A stretch of 64,000 nt of DNA from Erythrophleum ivorense (lineage: Eukaryota > Streptophyta > Magnoliopsida > Fabales > Fabaceae), in assembly GCA_026724425.1 (NCBI GenBank), contig JAIUCV010000002.1, positions 4,283,001 to 4,347,000 on the forward strand, written 5' to 3'. The notes beneath the pieces are model-generated. The model worked only from the letters and a program-made list of their open reading frames with translations. It was not told the origin of the DNA and ran no database searches. This document shows positions 22,740 through 36,700 of the stretch, one piece after another. Made by a program: the position numbers and the translations under genes. Numbering within the stretch: the first letter of the stretch is position 1; each line of letters begins with the position of its first letter.

Positions 22740-25216
22740 ATGCAGACCTGCTATCTCTTCACTACCCAAGCTCTTGCACTGACCCAAAGACGTTGCCACC
22801 TCATACCACCTCCCCAAACCACCAGACTCCGATCACCATCTCTCATCTCTGTCGTGGCCAAACTATCTCCTTCGACACCTCTGAAAGCCCGAAAGACTCA
22901 CTCAATGCCACCAGAGAAGATACAAGTTTTCAAGTCACTGGAGAGCTGGGCTTCCCAGAGGGTTCTTCCACTGCTGAAGCCCGTGGAGCAAAGTTGGCAG
23001 CCACAGAACTTCTTGCCCGACTCATCACTGCCATTGGATGAGTTCACTGATCAGGTGAAGGCCCTGCGTGATCGGATGTCTGAGCTTCCGGATGAGTACT
23101 TCGTAGTATTGGTGGGTGATATGATAACGGAGGATGCTCTGCCTACGTACCAGACCATGTTAAACAACCTGGATGGAATCCGGGACGACACCGGGTCAAG
23201 TCCCAGCCCATGGGCCGTGTGGACCCGATCTTGGACTGCCGAGGAGAATAGACATGGCGATTTGCTCAGAACTTATCTCTATTTGTCCGGAAGAATTGAT
23301 ATGCTGATGATTGAGAAAACCATTCAGTACCTGATTGGAAATGGCATCGTGAGTTCATCTATACATGTTTTGTTCCCATATTAAAATAATTTGGACTGAT
23401 TTTTTATTTTTAGAATAATTTTTTGTTTTTGAGAAAAAAATAAAAAAAATTTGTTTGATAATATATTTTTAATAAAATATTTTGTAAAATATAAAAATAA
23501 AATTATATTTTTGGAAACAAAATATTAAAAGATCTTTTATATGTTATGTTAACTTTTATTATGTAAAATCAAGAAAAAATGAGAGAAGGATGATTTTTTA
23601 GAATAATGATTTAAATAGATTTTTTTATTTTTAAAATTTATTCTAAAAAATATTTATATGATTTTGTTCTGTTTTGGTTTTAATATTTTAAAATATATTT
23701 TTTAAAAAATAAATTTTGAAAAAAAAATTTGTTTGAATTATTATTATGAAAAATTGTTATTTTCTGTTTTTTCTCTAATTTTGTAGAACAAAAGTTAATA
23801 AAATATTTAAAAAATATTCTGATTTTTCTTTTAAAATATTTTTTTATTTTTATGTTTTATAAAATACTTTATTAAAAATATATTATCAAACAAAAAAATT
23901 TTATTCTTAAAAATAAAAAAATATTCTAAAAACAAAAAATCAAATATGTCTAAATAGGCCCTTAATTCCTGAAATTTATATTTTCATTATTTGTTGGTCT
24001 TATGAATAAAAATAAAGAAAAAATAAAAATGTACATATTCCAAAAGTAATAATTTTAAGATTTTAAAATATTTTCATACGATTTGAAGAATAAATAGCAG
24101 AAATATATATATAAATAAAAAAAATTACATTTCCTATCTTTATTTGGGCTGTAAACAGTTAGGGGTTAACGAGCTTTTGGGTTAGTAATATTACAAAACA
24201 GTTTAAAACAAATAAATTAAAGAACGGATTTGGGCCTTTTGGCTAGGTACAAATACTTGATTTTTTTTTTTTAATATTGAAAGAATTCACTACATTATTC
24301 TAAGCTGTAAACAACTCTTTCTAATTATCCAATCTATTGCACAAATTTAGTAAACGAAAAAAAAGGAAAAGTAAAGCATGAGATCTCACTTGAAACTTTT
24401 AGTAATTCAATATTTTTTATTGTTTATAATAATTCTTCTTGTTGTTTTTGTATTTTAATTTTCATGCGGAACCATAAAACACGTAATTGCAATTAAAATG
24501 GAGGATAATGTTAGAATCAGTTTTCTATGACACCAAGGTTCATTTTAGGTTGTTTGGGTGGATATAAATTGCAGCAACTTATAGTTGGGGGGAAAAAAAA
24601 TGAAGAAGCATGTTACATTGCTTGCATAGTTATTGTTGTCAATTTATTGGCGTGATGGCAGGATCCAGGATTTGAGAACAATCCATACTTGGGTTTTGTG
24701 TACACATGCTTCCAAGAGCGAGCCACCGCCATCTCACATGGCAACACGGCTCGTTTGGCTAAGGAAGGCGGTGATCTAGTGCTTGCGAGCATATGCGCCA
24801 CAATTGCTGCAGATGAAAAACGTCACGAGAATGCTTACGCTAGGATCGTCGAGAAGCTTTTAGAAGTGGACCCCAATGGAGCAATGCTAGCCATTGCAGA
24901 CATGATGCACAAGAAAATCACCATGCCCGCCCATCTCATGTACGATGGGCAGGACCCACACTTGTTCCACCATTTCTCTACGATGGCCCAGAAGCTTGGG
25001 GTGTACACGGCCGGTGATTATGCAGACATCTTGGAGTTCTTGATCGGGCGGTGGAGACTAGAGAAGTTGGAAGGTCTAACGAGCGAAGGGAAGCGTGCAC
25101 AGGATTTTGTGTGTGGACTAGCACCGAGGATTAGGAAGATCCAAGAGCGAACACGCAAGATGGAGCCACAACGTGTAAAGTTTAGCTGGATATTCAACAA
25201 GGAGTTGTCTATTTAG
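22740..25216 (+). CDS. Plastid stearoyl-/acyl-ACP desaturase
   Basis: This soluble plastid diiron enzyme puts a cis double bond (normally delta-9) into stearoyl-ACP using ferredoxin and oxygen, the first desaturation of plant fatty acids. Two exons, 22740-23348 and 24662-25216, join in phase to 387 codons. Start ATG 22740 opens a Ser/Thr/Pro/basic transit peptide of about 40-60 residues; the mature protein begins near MPPEKIQVFKSLESW. The diiron ligands are in E169-N-R-H172 (EENRHG) and D254-E255-K-R-H258 (DEKRHE). The spacing of 86 residues between the two ExxH motifs equals that of the castor enzyme. The C-terminus KFSWIFNKELSI is also normal. The 1.3-kb intron holds a palindromic MITE pair. 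It looks like a functional member of the divergent AAD/SAD6 type; position specificity cannot be read by eye. Confidence 0.93.
23386..23972. mobile_element. Head-to-head MITE pair in the desaturase intron
   Basis: The left half (from about 23386, with 'agaataattttttgttttt', 'tttgtttgataat') is the same family as the element at 43996-44311. The right half (to 23972, ending 'aaatcaaatatgtctaaataggccctt') is its reverse complement. Together they form a long imperfect palindrome of about 590 bp. It is more decayed than the pair at 19657-20301. Confidence 0.6.
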
Positions 25217-27554
25217 ACATGGCAAACAAGTTACTACAAATTTGGCAGTACAGTAGGATGTGTCGTGTGTAAGAGATTAATATGCTCTTTGAAATTCTAA
25301 ATAAATTCATGAGGAGCCATTCTGATATATGGTATTGATAAAGCATCAAGAAATACTCAATTACTTGTCTTGTGAAAAACCAAATTAATGTTAAAGAGAT
25401 AAAGTTCAAATGTTATAGGTGCTAGGTTCTTAGTTCAAGTCCTAGTTTGTGAACAATACACCTATTGTTAAAACAATGTATATTTAAAATTATAGTATTA
25501 CAATTCTCCTAAAACTATAAAGCAATAACTAAATCAACTAATAAATTGATTTATAAGATAAGAACTATTAGACTAAAAGAAGCAATAAAGAAGGCGAGTA
25601 TGATAATATAAATTTCACAATGTCAAATTTAATCTGAATAAACCAAGAATATAATTTTAGTTAATTATAAATGAAATACAAAATTAGATAATTATAAATG
25701 ATTATTAATAGAAATTTATGTATTGAATAACAACTATGTATTTGAGTAATGTAACAAGTTAAAAAGAGAAGGAAAGAGAAAATAAACACTCAAGAACTTA
25801 TCTGATTCTATTAATATGATCTACATCTAATCTCTTTATTCAATAAAGACCTTCTTTTTATACTTAATTACCATTCAACATACTCGACATGGTTTTTCTA
25901 TGCTCACCAAGAACTTTTTAGATTTTTTTACTTACATATAATGATTATAATTTATGAAAAAAAAATTTGACTCACACACAACTATCTCTTTTTAGAATCG
26001 TCTTCTACGAGAGAATTACAAATAATAAGAGAATGTTAGGAACTTTCAACATCATAAAAGTACAATACAACTCATTGGTATGCTCTCAAAAACTAATAAA
26101 ATTATGTACTAGGCTTGTTCTCTACTTTTTAAAAGCCTTGGCAATAAGCATAATTTTCAGAATCGTTCTCTAACTGTTGTTTTCTATACTAAAATGAGTA
26201 TCCTTTTATTTGAATGCAGAAACTAGGTTATAATGTAACTATACTAATTTTGCATCATTAATCTATGCTTCGGTCTTTTAAAATTCTTTTAGCCATTATA
26301 TCTATTTTCTTCTTTGTTCTAGAATTGCTTCAGCATGATTTTTGTCTCCAACTATTATCTTGGTAACTGTTGCAAAAAAATGAAGTTTCAACGTCTTTCC
26401 TTATCCGAATTTCTGGCCACTGGAAAGCTTCATTAATGCAGCTTTATCTTTTAGCGTTGACTTCTTCACAATTTCGATGCAGTGCATTAATGAAAATATG
26501 AATAATTGGAATCTTGATTCTTGCCTTGCTGCTTCTCTTTTAAGATTTCTTTTAGTTCTTCTAATGGAAATCAATTTGTTTGATATCTAAAAAATTGGTA
26601 TAGAAATAGAAAAAAAAATAATAATTTTAAATATATAAAATTATTTTATTACTCTTACTTTTTATAACTAATAAATAATGATTAAAAAGATAAAATAGGT
26701 ATCACACAATAATTTTCCTTTTCTTCCGACTTTCCCTCACTCTGCCTTGCATTCCAAACGGGCCCCTAGTCGTTGCAACATCTTGATCTATAATCTTTTA
26801 CAGCCTTGTGTTCCACTTAATTTTAACTCCTGCCTTCTGAATTTGAACTTTTTTTTTTTTTGGCTTTGATTCTAGTGCTGTAATTCTCTGCTGAAGTTTG
26901 ACTTCATTTTAGTTGTGTAATTTGATTTCTAGAATCAAACTTCCAATCCTCTGCTGAAGTTTGGCTTCATTTTATTTGTGTAATTTGACTTCTAGAATCA
27001 AGTTCCTCGATTTTGCTGTCAGCTTTTTAATTTTAATTATTTTCTCATTTGTAGCCAATCTTATAATCATGCATTAATGTCTGATTCTACCCTTTATTTT
27101 TTTTCCTATTATATGATCACTTGATCTCTATTTAAAAAGAAAAATTTTAATTTGAAATTTAACGTATCAGATGTTTTCAATTTTTATTTTTTAATCCACT
27201 GATATTTTTAATTTCGTAAAATCAAGGATTTAATTATCTAATTTTAAAAGATTTTGTTCTCATCAAAATTTTTACACACCTTGAAATCTTGGGCCGACAG
27301 ATTGTGTCACAATCAAAAGAAGTATAAGACGTTAGACATAAATCAAACAAATAGCACAGAACATAAAATTGATAATAACCTTATTTATTACAATGTGCCT
27401 CAGAAGTCACAAACGCCACAATCCAAATATTACTCTGTACAGCGACACTGCACAAATTTGATAAACCACACTGTTTAAGAAAACTCTCTTACATTCTTTC
27501 TCACAATCACAAAGAAAACTCAATCCTTACAGCAGAAACTATTTCATCACTGTT
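25217..27554. other. Intergenic between desaturase and ADH1
   Basis: 3' flanks of two convergent genes with AT-rich DNA between. I see a 60-bp tandem duplication at 26887-27008 and a possible MITE-like end ('ccttgcattccaaacgggcccc') near 26740-26767. No gene is supported; short frames near 25967 and 27254 have no recognisable content. Confidence 0.5.
26887..27008. repeat. Two-copy tandem repeat, about 62 bp
   Basis: The unit starting 'tctgctgaagtttg' and ending 'ttctagaatcaa' occurs at about 26887-26945 and 26951-27003 with a few differences. Non-coding. Confidence 0.8.
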
Positions 27555-29940
27555 CTAGTCTTCCATGCGAATGAGGCACCTGATGCCCTCCCCTTTCAGC
27601 ATGTAGTCAAAGGATTTGTTGATCTCCGAGAAAGGGACAGAGTGAGTGATGAACTTCTCCAGTTCCAGCCCCAGCTCCTGCAGTTTCGATATAAGATCCC
27701 ATGAGCAACATAATTAGAGGAGAGAATTTGCACAAAAGCACTAGAGAATTCCATAAGTAGGCTTACCCCTTTCATGTACTTGTCCACAACAACAGGAAGA
27801 TCAGAGCGGGGTTTGTACTTGCCATAGAAGGCACCCTTCAGAGTCCTCTCGGTCAAGAAATTCATAGGATGAGTTTTGAATGCATCATCCTTCTTTGGCA
27901 CTCCAACCAGTACAGCAACACCCCAACCCTGCAGACAAGAACCATTCACATAGTTAGTTCAGCCTAAGTAAGTAGCTTATAGTGTTTTTTAGCGATAGCA
28001 GCAAATGAGTATTGAATAAGTACATCGTGGACACATTCGAATGCTGAGATCATGGCCTGGACGCTCCCAGTGCATTCAACCGCACGATCCACCCCTCCAT
28101 TAGTCATTTCAGCTATTACCTGTTAACAATTAAAACAAGGTAACTATGACGAACATGATGCAACTGTATTCATTAATCAACTGAAGTAGTTTCTCTATGT
28201 ATGTAGTAACCTGCTGGACAGGCTTGTCATGATCTTTTGGGTTCACGAACTCAGTAATCCCAAACTTCTTGGCTGCCAATAACAATAAAAACAGAAACTA
28301 CCATCAATATCAATGTACATATATATATATATATATATATAAGTATGTATGTATATATATAATTTGCAATTGAATTAGCTGTGCCGAATCTTTTTTGTAT
28401 AAGAAGAAAAATACGAGTTGTACCTTCCTCAAAACGGCTGGAAACTATATCAACCGCAATGATTCTGGATGCACCGGAAATCCTTGCCCCTTCTGCGGCC
28501 TAAAGTTCAGATTAGAAAAGAAGATAAGAAGTTAATATAGCCGTTTAATTATGACCTGCTAAAAAACTGAACTCCGCCTAGAAAAAAAAAAGGGGGGGGG
28601 GTATAAACATACGGCAAGGCCAACAGCTCCCAGCCCAAAGATGGCAACAGAGGAACCGGGTTTTGGTTTTGCAACATTTACAGTAGCGCCAAAACCTACA
28701 AGAATGAGCGAATCAATCGGAAAATGGTATTACTACTTTTTTCAAACATTATATATATGTTGAAGAGAGGGAAAATGTTCCAAAACCTGTGCAAATTCCG
28801 CAACTGAGGACACAAACTTTGTCAAGAGGGGCAGCAGGGTCGATCCTAACAACACATCCAGCATGGACAACAGTGTACTGGCTGAATGTGGAGGTTCCCA
28901 AAAAGTGGTATATGGGCCGTCCATTCTTAGAGAACCTCGTCTTGCCGTCATTGATCATAACACCCCTATCCGTGTTGATCCTGAGAAGGTCGCACATGTT
29001 GCTTTCTTCTGACTTACAGTGTGCGCATTCCCCACACTCCCCTGTGAATACAGGGAGAGCATGATCTCCTGGTTTCAGATTAGTCACTCCCTCCCCTACG
29101 CTCTCCACAATCCTAAATATAACATCACCATCCACATGTCAGTATTTAAGGTAAAGGAACGTATGATCAATGCGCAATAACTACGAAAGGAACTTACCCT
29201 CCAGCTTCATGACCAAATATACGAGGGAACAATGGAGTATATCCCTGTAACAGGGGAAAAATTATTCAGATTCGATATAGGGAGAAGGATGCATAATGAA
29301 AGGTAATGAAATCAAATAAAAGAGTTACCTTGGCTTCCCAGTAGTAAACATCAGTATGGCAAAGAGAGTTGAAGAGGATCTTCAAACGCACTTCTCCAGC
29401 CTGTGGAGGCGCTACCTCCACCTCTTCAATCACTAGTGGCTTCCCTGCTTCCCAACCCACCGCCGCTACATTTCACCAATTCCACTCAACGCAATTAGTA
29501 TATACTTGACACAAACAACACATCTAACGTGGATCAATTCGAAAATACATCCCCTGAAATTGGATCCTTACGAAAGGATAGGACTAGGATCCAAAACAAA
29601 ACAGCTCATATAATTTTCAAAAATCACTTAACATTCCCGGAGGAGACAGAGAGAAGCGTGCATACAAAGAAAGCAACAACAAAAATTGGAAAGATGAATG
29701 GACCTCAACAACTACACGTAATCCAAAGATCAAACGGAGGTTTCCAAAATTTGGAAGAGAGAAGAATATTTATATAGGCAAAGACAAGGAGAGTGGAACA
29801 GATTTGAAAGCAGGGGATACAATTCCCAGTTCCAGCAGTAAGTAGTAAGTAAACAGAGTGAACCCAGATGAACGAAAGGAATTATATCAGAGCGATGTCT
29901 AACCTTTGCACTTGATAACTTGACCAGCTGTGCTAGACAT
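27555..29940 (-). CDS. ADH1: Alcohol dehydrogenase class-P (ADH1 type)
   Basis: Cytosolic zinc enzyme that reduces acetaldehyde to ethanol with NADH, central to fermentation in low oxygen. Ten exons on the minus strand: 29940-29904, 29465-29329, 29244-29198, 29112-28787, 28695-28613, 28499-28424, 28272-28211, 28119-28024, 27928-27767, 27677-27555. All join in phase with GT-AG junctions to 382 codons plus stop, close to the 379-380 usual in plants. The nine introns match the classic plant ADH1 layout. Catalytic zinc ligands are Cys48 (SLCHTD), His70 (GHEAGG) and Cys178 (SCGICTG). Structural zinc ligands are Cys100, 103, 106 and 114 (GECGECAHCKSEESNMC). The NAD-binding glycines are at 203-208 (GLGAVG). 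A TATA box lies about 91 bases before the ATG. No break is seen, so it should be functional. Confidence 0.96.
28316..28342. repeat. (AT)n microsatellite in ADH1 intron 6
   Basis: An uninterrupted (AT)n tract followed by GTATGTAT. It lies within the intron between 28273 and 28423 and does not touch an exon. Confidence 0.9.
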
Positions 29941-30030
29941 GGCTACTGAGCACTGAGTATCAAGGATGACGATGATAGTGAGAATCGTTGAATATTCTTC
30001 AGATGTGGGTAAGTCTGATCCCCGCGGAAG

Positions 30031-30040
30031 CTATATATAG
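30031..30040 (-). promoter_or_regulatory. Probable ADH1 TATA box
   Basis: CTATATATAG lies about 91 bases upstream of the ADH1 start codon on the minus strand, next to a GC-rich 'CTTCCGCGG' stretch. The spacing suits a TATA box with a leader of about 60 bases. Confidence 0.6.
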
Positions 30041-33000
30041 TGGGAGAAAACATGCCCACTTGTCTAGTAGAAAGCGCGACCCCAAATAATGGAATTTTTT
30101 CAAAAAATAAAATGGTGTCCGAAGGGGCAGAGCCCAAAAATCAAATTAAGGATTTTGAAACGTAAGAGAATACCACTTTGGTTTTGCAGTTTTGTCGGAG
30201 GCGGAGTTTTCTTACTCTTGTCCAATAGGATCAATTGGGTAATTACCAGTACTTTACGTGGTTTCTCCAGCGGCGCCTCGTTTTACTTGGGCAACACTAC
30301 GTAGCCTTCCCTGGTTTCAATTTAAGGTCCTGTCTTAGACTCTGTCCGCCCTGGCTTGTTCCATTCGAACCTTTCACTTCCCTTCCTTATTATTAATTTT
30401 TTTGTGTGAATCTTCTTTCATAATTATAATATTAATAATTATATTTATTTTTAATTAAATTTATACTTCTTTTTATTTTAAGAATATTATTATATATTAT
30501 ACAAATATTTCATTCAATTTTCTTAAAAAAAAGTTTTTACAATGTAAGATTATAATTTTATTTCTAATATGGTAATAAATATAATTAAATTGATATTAAA
30601 CTTTAACATAATAAAATAATTTTATTCTTAATACGAAAATAAGGATAATTAATTATTTAGTTTAAAAAGAATGCATATTGTGTAAAAAAAATTATTGGTA
30701 TAAAATAAATTCAAAGAAACATTTTTATAATATACAACAAATATCAAGAGAGTCAGATATTAATTTTAAATGAAAATACTAAGTTTAATTAAAAAATAAT
30801 AAATTATAGAGACATCCCTTAAATTTTGTTAAAATTATACAAATTTTTTATATATATTCAAAATATACATAGGCATTCCTTGAAACAAAAAGTTATTATA
30901 TACTTTAGTCTAATTTTATTTTTTTTGACTTTTTTTTACAAATACACTCCATTTGAAATTTGTTGAGGTAAAAAATTAAGTATTTAAGTTAATGAAGAGT
31001 ATCTTAATTAAAAAAATTAATACTAAACTAAAATATAGAGTGATTTTTTATTTTAAAAGAAGTTTGTGTATATTTTAAAAATAAAAAAGAAGTATGTGTG
31101 ATTTCATTATTAAAAATATGATAATGTCTATAGCATTTACTTTTAAAATCAAGAAGTCAGTGTCATTTCCATTTTTTTTTTGGAATTCATAATTCAATAT
31201 TTACTTTGTAATTTCTTATATTTTTACTATCATATTTTTCAAATAAAATATAATAAGTATATAATTTTCAAATCATAACATGAAAAGTATATATATTTTT
31301 TATAAACAATAGCATATTAAATTGTATATTTATTATATTTTAATTAAAATTATACTTGTTACATTTTAATTAAAAATTTTAATAATAAAAACATAGATAA
31401 ATTATACTTAAGTCTAATCTTATTTACTATTTTACAATACTTTAAAAAAGAATCGTTATTAAATTGGGATAGAGGTTGATTCACACTTTAATAGTTAAAC
31501 TGTAATTAAAATAAGCTCAAACATTTAAAAAAATATATGTAAAAGTATAAATATCTAATATTTTAAAAAGAAAGCAATACATATATTGTAAAATGATAAT
31601 GGAAACAAATATAAATAATTAAAATATAAAAAATTATTAAAATATTTTATATACAACAATAAATCTATATCAAAAAGATTAGATATAATTTAATAAATAT
31701 TATAAATTTCTATTAAAAAAAATTAAAACTCCTTTTTTTTAAAGAAAGTTGATTGATTCATGACTAAACCAATCAATTTTTTACCTAATCAATTCTTCTA
31801 ATAAACCAAATTGAAATCACATGCAGTTGACAAAAATTTTTATCCAACCAATTAACCTGGTCCATCTTATTTTCCAAACTACACTATTTATCATTTGTTG
31901 GTGTTTTGTATAATTGGCTTCACAATTTTAAATTTTATATAAGATGATTTTATCGAAAAATTACATTTAAGGATCTAAATTTTATAAAATTTACAATAAA
32001 ATATCTTAAAAATTAAAATTATCTAGAGAGATTAAAATTATTATTAATTTTTAGAGAACTTATTATTAGAGTTTAGGAAAGATACTACTAAATTTAAGGA
32101 TAGTTAATACCAAATTATTGAAAATTTAATTTTTCAAAATTCTAATAATAAGTGCTTTGAAATCTTATAGTAACTTTAGTTCTCAAAGGTAATTTTAATT
32201 TTTTAAGATATTTTATTATAAATTTTAAAAAAATTTAGTCCTTAAGTATAATTTTTCCTAATTTTATAAAAGAAAATCCAATCATGGCTATATTTAGTCA
32301 TTATTATTAAAAATCTCACATGAGATCATTTATTTAATTTGATGTAATTGAATGACTATACTATATAATTATTTGATTTGATAAATATTATCATCATTAG
32401 ACTTTTATTTAGAATATATAATTTCTTGTAAAAAAAACATTGAACCAATTTTTTGGCATAAGCAACGTGAAAGGAAAGAAAATAAATGGCAATGAGAAAA
32501 GTACATCATTACCTATGAGTATGGATGTTTTGGTCTACAGAATAGTTAAGTATAAAAATAAAAAATAATAATATAAAGGAAATGAAATAATTTTGTTTAA
32601 TAGAAATAAAAAGAAAATAACATTATGAATAGAATAAATTAATTACATTTAGTATTATACAAAAAGAAATAAAAATGTTATTTTATTTGTATATTTTGTT
32701 AAATAAAAATAATACAAAAATAAAAAAAATGATTAAAAAAATTACTTTTGTGTCTTTAGTTAAAAACAATGTTGGGGTGAAAAAAAAAGTAATAATAATA
32801 ATAATATAATAAACTTTGCATAAAATATGTACAATAATTACTCTCAATTTATGTGCTCATAAAATAGAAATCAATTTATTTTCCAACACTACAAAATGTG
32901 CACCAGAGAGAAATTCTTCACTAAATTCTTTTTCTTTTTTCCTTTTACCATTTTTAATTTTAAATAATAGAATGTAAATATCATTAATGATTAAACAAAA

Positions 33001-33433
33001 GAATATACTTCCACTCCATCATATTTTGTACAATGTCTATTATACATTTGTAATTATTGCACAATAATTTCTATATATTTTTATTAATTTTTTCGAGTAA
33101 GAGTATGGTGGTCATTTTTTACCCTCAAAATTATTTTTTCCAATTCATTCCTTTTCATTATGTATACCAAATGAGTCATTAATTAATTAATTTTTAATTT
33201 TTATATTTTATTATAGTAGGTTACTCATACAATATAATGAAACAAAAATAATTTTAGTCACATTCACAAGTGTGATATTATTGAAACATATAAGTAACTC
33301 AAAGGTAAAGCAAAAAATTCAATCAGACAATTAATATGAGATTTTAAAAAGTCAAGTTTTGTATCTTGTAAAGTTGCAATATATATACAGAGAGACAAAC
33401 ACAACTTGGAACTTTTAACTTTCAAGTAATGAA
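30041..33433. other. Intergenic between ADH1 and the copia element
   Basis: The first 350 bases have mixed composition and are likely ADH1 promoter. From about 30400 to 33430 the DNA is very AT-rich, with no gene, tRNA or intact element that I can support. Confidence 0.5.
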
Positions 33434-33772
33434 TGTTATTAGACTTTTGGGATTGGAAGAAGCAATATTTTTTTAGTTAATGTTGTAAATATTATAGTAA
33501 TATGAATGCCTATAACTTTTAAATAATAAACTTTTAAGATTTTTTTTTTGTATTTAATGGCATATATTTTATAACCCCTTAAAAGATTTACATTGTATGA
33601 TTATGTAGATTAATCTTATGTCATTTTAATTATTAGATTGATCTTTATAGATGAGATGTCTCTAAATAGGAGCCATGTACTAGGCAGAGAAGTATTTCCA
33701 TATTTTCTCTTTCAATTTTTCCTTTTAGTTTTCTTTTGCTTTATTTCTTATATTTTCATTAGTTTTACAACA
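33434..33772 (+). repeat. Copia 5' LTR, shortened
   Basis: It starts TGTTATTAGACTTTTG and ends near 'agttttacaaca'. The middle ('tttaatggcatatat', 'agatttacattgtatga') matches the 3' LTR at about 40285-40345. It is about 200 bases shorter than the 3' copy, probably by internal deletion. A primer-site-like word TGTTATCAACACAATCT follows at once (33773-33789). Confidence 0.55.
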
Positions 33773-36700
33773 TGTTATCAACACAATCTAGGTTCTCATC
33801 TCAAATTAAGTTGTTCCTTTCTCATTTAATTTAAGATAATTCTTTTTTTAAACCACAATCTTATCAAGATATTATAATTATTATTGAAATGCTCTTTTAT
33901 AATTAATTTCATTTGAATATGTTTAGTGTTATAAGTATTGTGGATTATGCATGCATGTTAGCAAAGGATTTGTTTGCAATTTTGTAAATATACGGTTATG
34001 TATCCATTTGATAGTATCGACAATAAACTGTTGTCAATTTTCTTTAAAAGCTTATAATTTTTAGTTTGTAAAAATTATTTTGGTGTTTCAGATTAACACT
34101 ATTAAATTATAAACAAACCATAAATGTTAATTTTACATTATTACTATTCATACTTTATTTGTATTATTAAGATTTTATTCAATGTTTAAAGTTATCTAGA
34201 ACTAATTATAATCACTATTGCTATTTTATATTAGCTTTAGCCATCAAATCTTATCAACCTTGAGTTTGTAACCTTTGATATAATGAGCAAAAATTATTTA
34301 TCTTAGGTGTTAAATGCTGAAGCTTACCTAGATGTTATAGGTTTGGGAAATGTAATTTTACACACAAAAAAAAATGAAGCATCTAATCAAGATAAGGTAA
34401 AAGTAATAATTTTCCTTTGTCATCATCTACATGGATGTTTAAAAGTGGAATATCTAATGATAAAATATTTGCTTGAATTGTAGAGCAATTTAACAAATGA
34501 TATAACTATCAAAAAACAATAATACTACCTAAAGCTTGTTATGATTAAATACATTTATGGTTGAAATATTTTAAAATGGTAAGTGAATATAATTCAACAA
34601 TTTTTAAAATTAGTTTTCAATTAAAATTATGTAGAGAAAAGATAATTGATGAAGTCTTGTTGGAAGACAACTTTTCAACTTTTCATATTTCAAATGTGCT
34701 CCCACGGTGGCCATATCATAAAAAGGGTTTCAAAAAATACTTTGAATTTATCTCATGTCTTCTTGTGGTTAAGCAAAATAATGAGTTATTGATGAAAAGT
34801 CATAAAATTTGTCCCATTAAATTTTCATATAATATTCTTGAATTTTGGGTCATATGCAAATAATCCTTTGAATTTTAAAAGTTAACAAATAATCCCCTTA
34901 AACTTTAGATATATGTAGATAACCTCCTAAACTTTTAAAATGTGCAAAGAACTCTCTTAGAAAGTGTGACATATGAGGAGGGTTATTAACAAACAATTCA
35001 AAATTCAGGGAGTTGTTTGTGAATAATTCAAAGTTTGTGAGATTATTTATATATGTCCAAAGTTCAAAAAGATTATCTGTATATTATTAAAATTTTAAGA
35101 GGATTCATTGCAAACTTTGAAAATTCAAAAAAAAAATTGCACATGACCCAAAGTTGAAGGGGGCTATGTATAATTTAACCTAATAATAATAATAATAATG
35201 ATAATAATAATAATAATCATAACCCCTTAAAGAAGTATAATAATGAAAGACAAAAAAAAAAAGACAAGGGTGATCATAAAAATCTTTCAAAAAGTATAGA
35301 AAATCTATGTTATCAATGTGATATGAAAGGACATTGGTCACATATTTGTCGTATGTATGAGCATCTTGTGATGTTTTATCCATCTTCCATCAAAAGAAAG
35401 GACAATAATGTGGAAAGTAATTTGACAACTATTGAGGCAAGCTTTTTATACAAGAATGATGATTTTAATGGTCTTGATAAAATAACACATTTGGATGTTG
35501 CAGACTTCTTCAAGAATCATAATTAAAAGATTGGGAATGAAAATAATAAGAATATTCGAAATCATATTTTTATGTTATTTATTTTCAATGTGTTTTAAGT
35601 ATATTTTTCTTGAATGTAGTTTTCATATATTTTATGTATGAATGTAGCACTTCTTATAATATATTTTATTTCTTTTGATGAGAATATTAGAATTACCTAT
35701 CCTTTCATTGGACACAATATTTATAATAAATATATATGTCTCGTAAATAGTGTTAAAACCATACAATACTAAAAGATAAAAAAATTATTATCTTATAATA
35801 AATTGTGTGAATGCCAATATTATATTGATGGTACAAAACAAATTGAAAACTTTAGAAAAACTACCATATTTTTACCTGAAAGGATAAAGTTTATTATTCA
35901 TGATACATTATTTTTTACTAAATGTCAAAGAAATTTATTAAATTTTAAAGATATATACCATAATAAATATTATATTGAGACTATAAATAAGAAAAATACT
36001 GAATATCTACATATTACAATTATTATATCAAGAAAGAAATATGTTTTGAAAAAATAATATATCTTATCGTCTAGTTTATACCATACAAATATTAATACAA
36101 TTGAAACATATGTTATAGTAAATTAGAAGTTTTCTTATCTAAATGTATTTATTATTTGACATGATCGGTTAAGCCATTCCAAATCAATTATGATGCAAAA
36201 GATTATTAAAAATTTACATGAGCATCAATTAAAGAACTTGAAGATTTTTCAATTCAAATAATTTTCACATATACTTATTTTTAAGGTAAATTAATTACTA
36301 GATCATCACTGGTTAAAGTTGGAGTTGAATCTCTTATATTTTTAGAATGTATCTAAGGTAATATATATGGATCTATTCATCCACTATGTGAAGCATTCAG
36401 ATATTATATGATTTTGATAGATGCATCTACAAGATAGTTACATGTATATTTATTATTAATTCGTAATTTAATATTTGCAAGATTGCTTGCTTAGCAAATT
36501 ATGCAATTAAGATAATTCATTTTGATAATATTGGTGAGTTTACATCTCAAGCTTTTAATAATTATTATATGTTAATTGTAATACAGTGAAAAAGCCTGTT
36601 ACTCATGTTCACACACAAAATGGATTGATAGAATCATTCATTAAGCACCTCTAATTAATAGTCAAATCAAGGCTTATGAGAACGAAACTTTCCATTTCAA

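Noticed and set aside
22730..23041. Second frame over the desaturase exon 1
   Set aside because: It overlaps a clearly recognised protein in another frame.
28789..29064. Plus-strand 91-codon frame
   Set aside because: It is antisense to ADH1 exon 4 and has no independent support.
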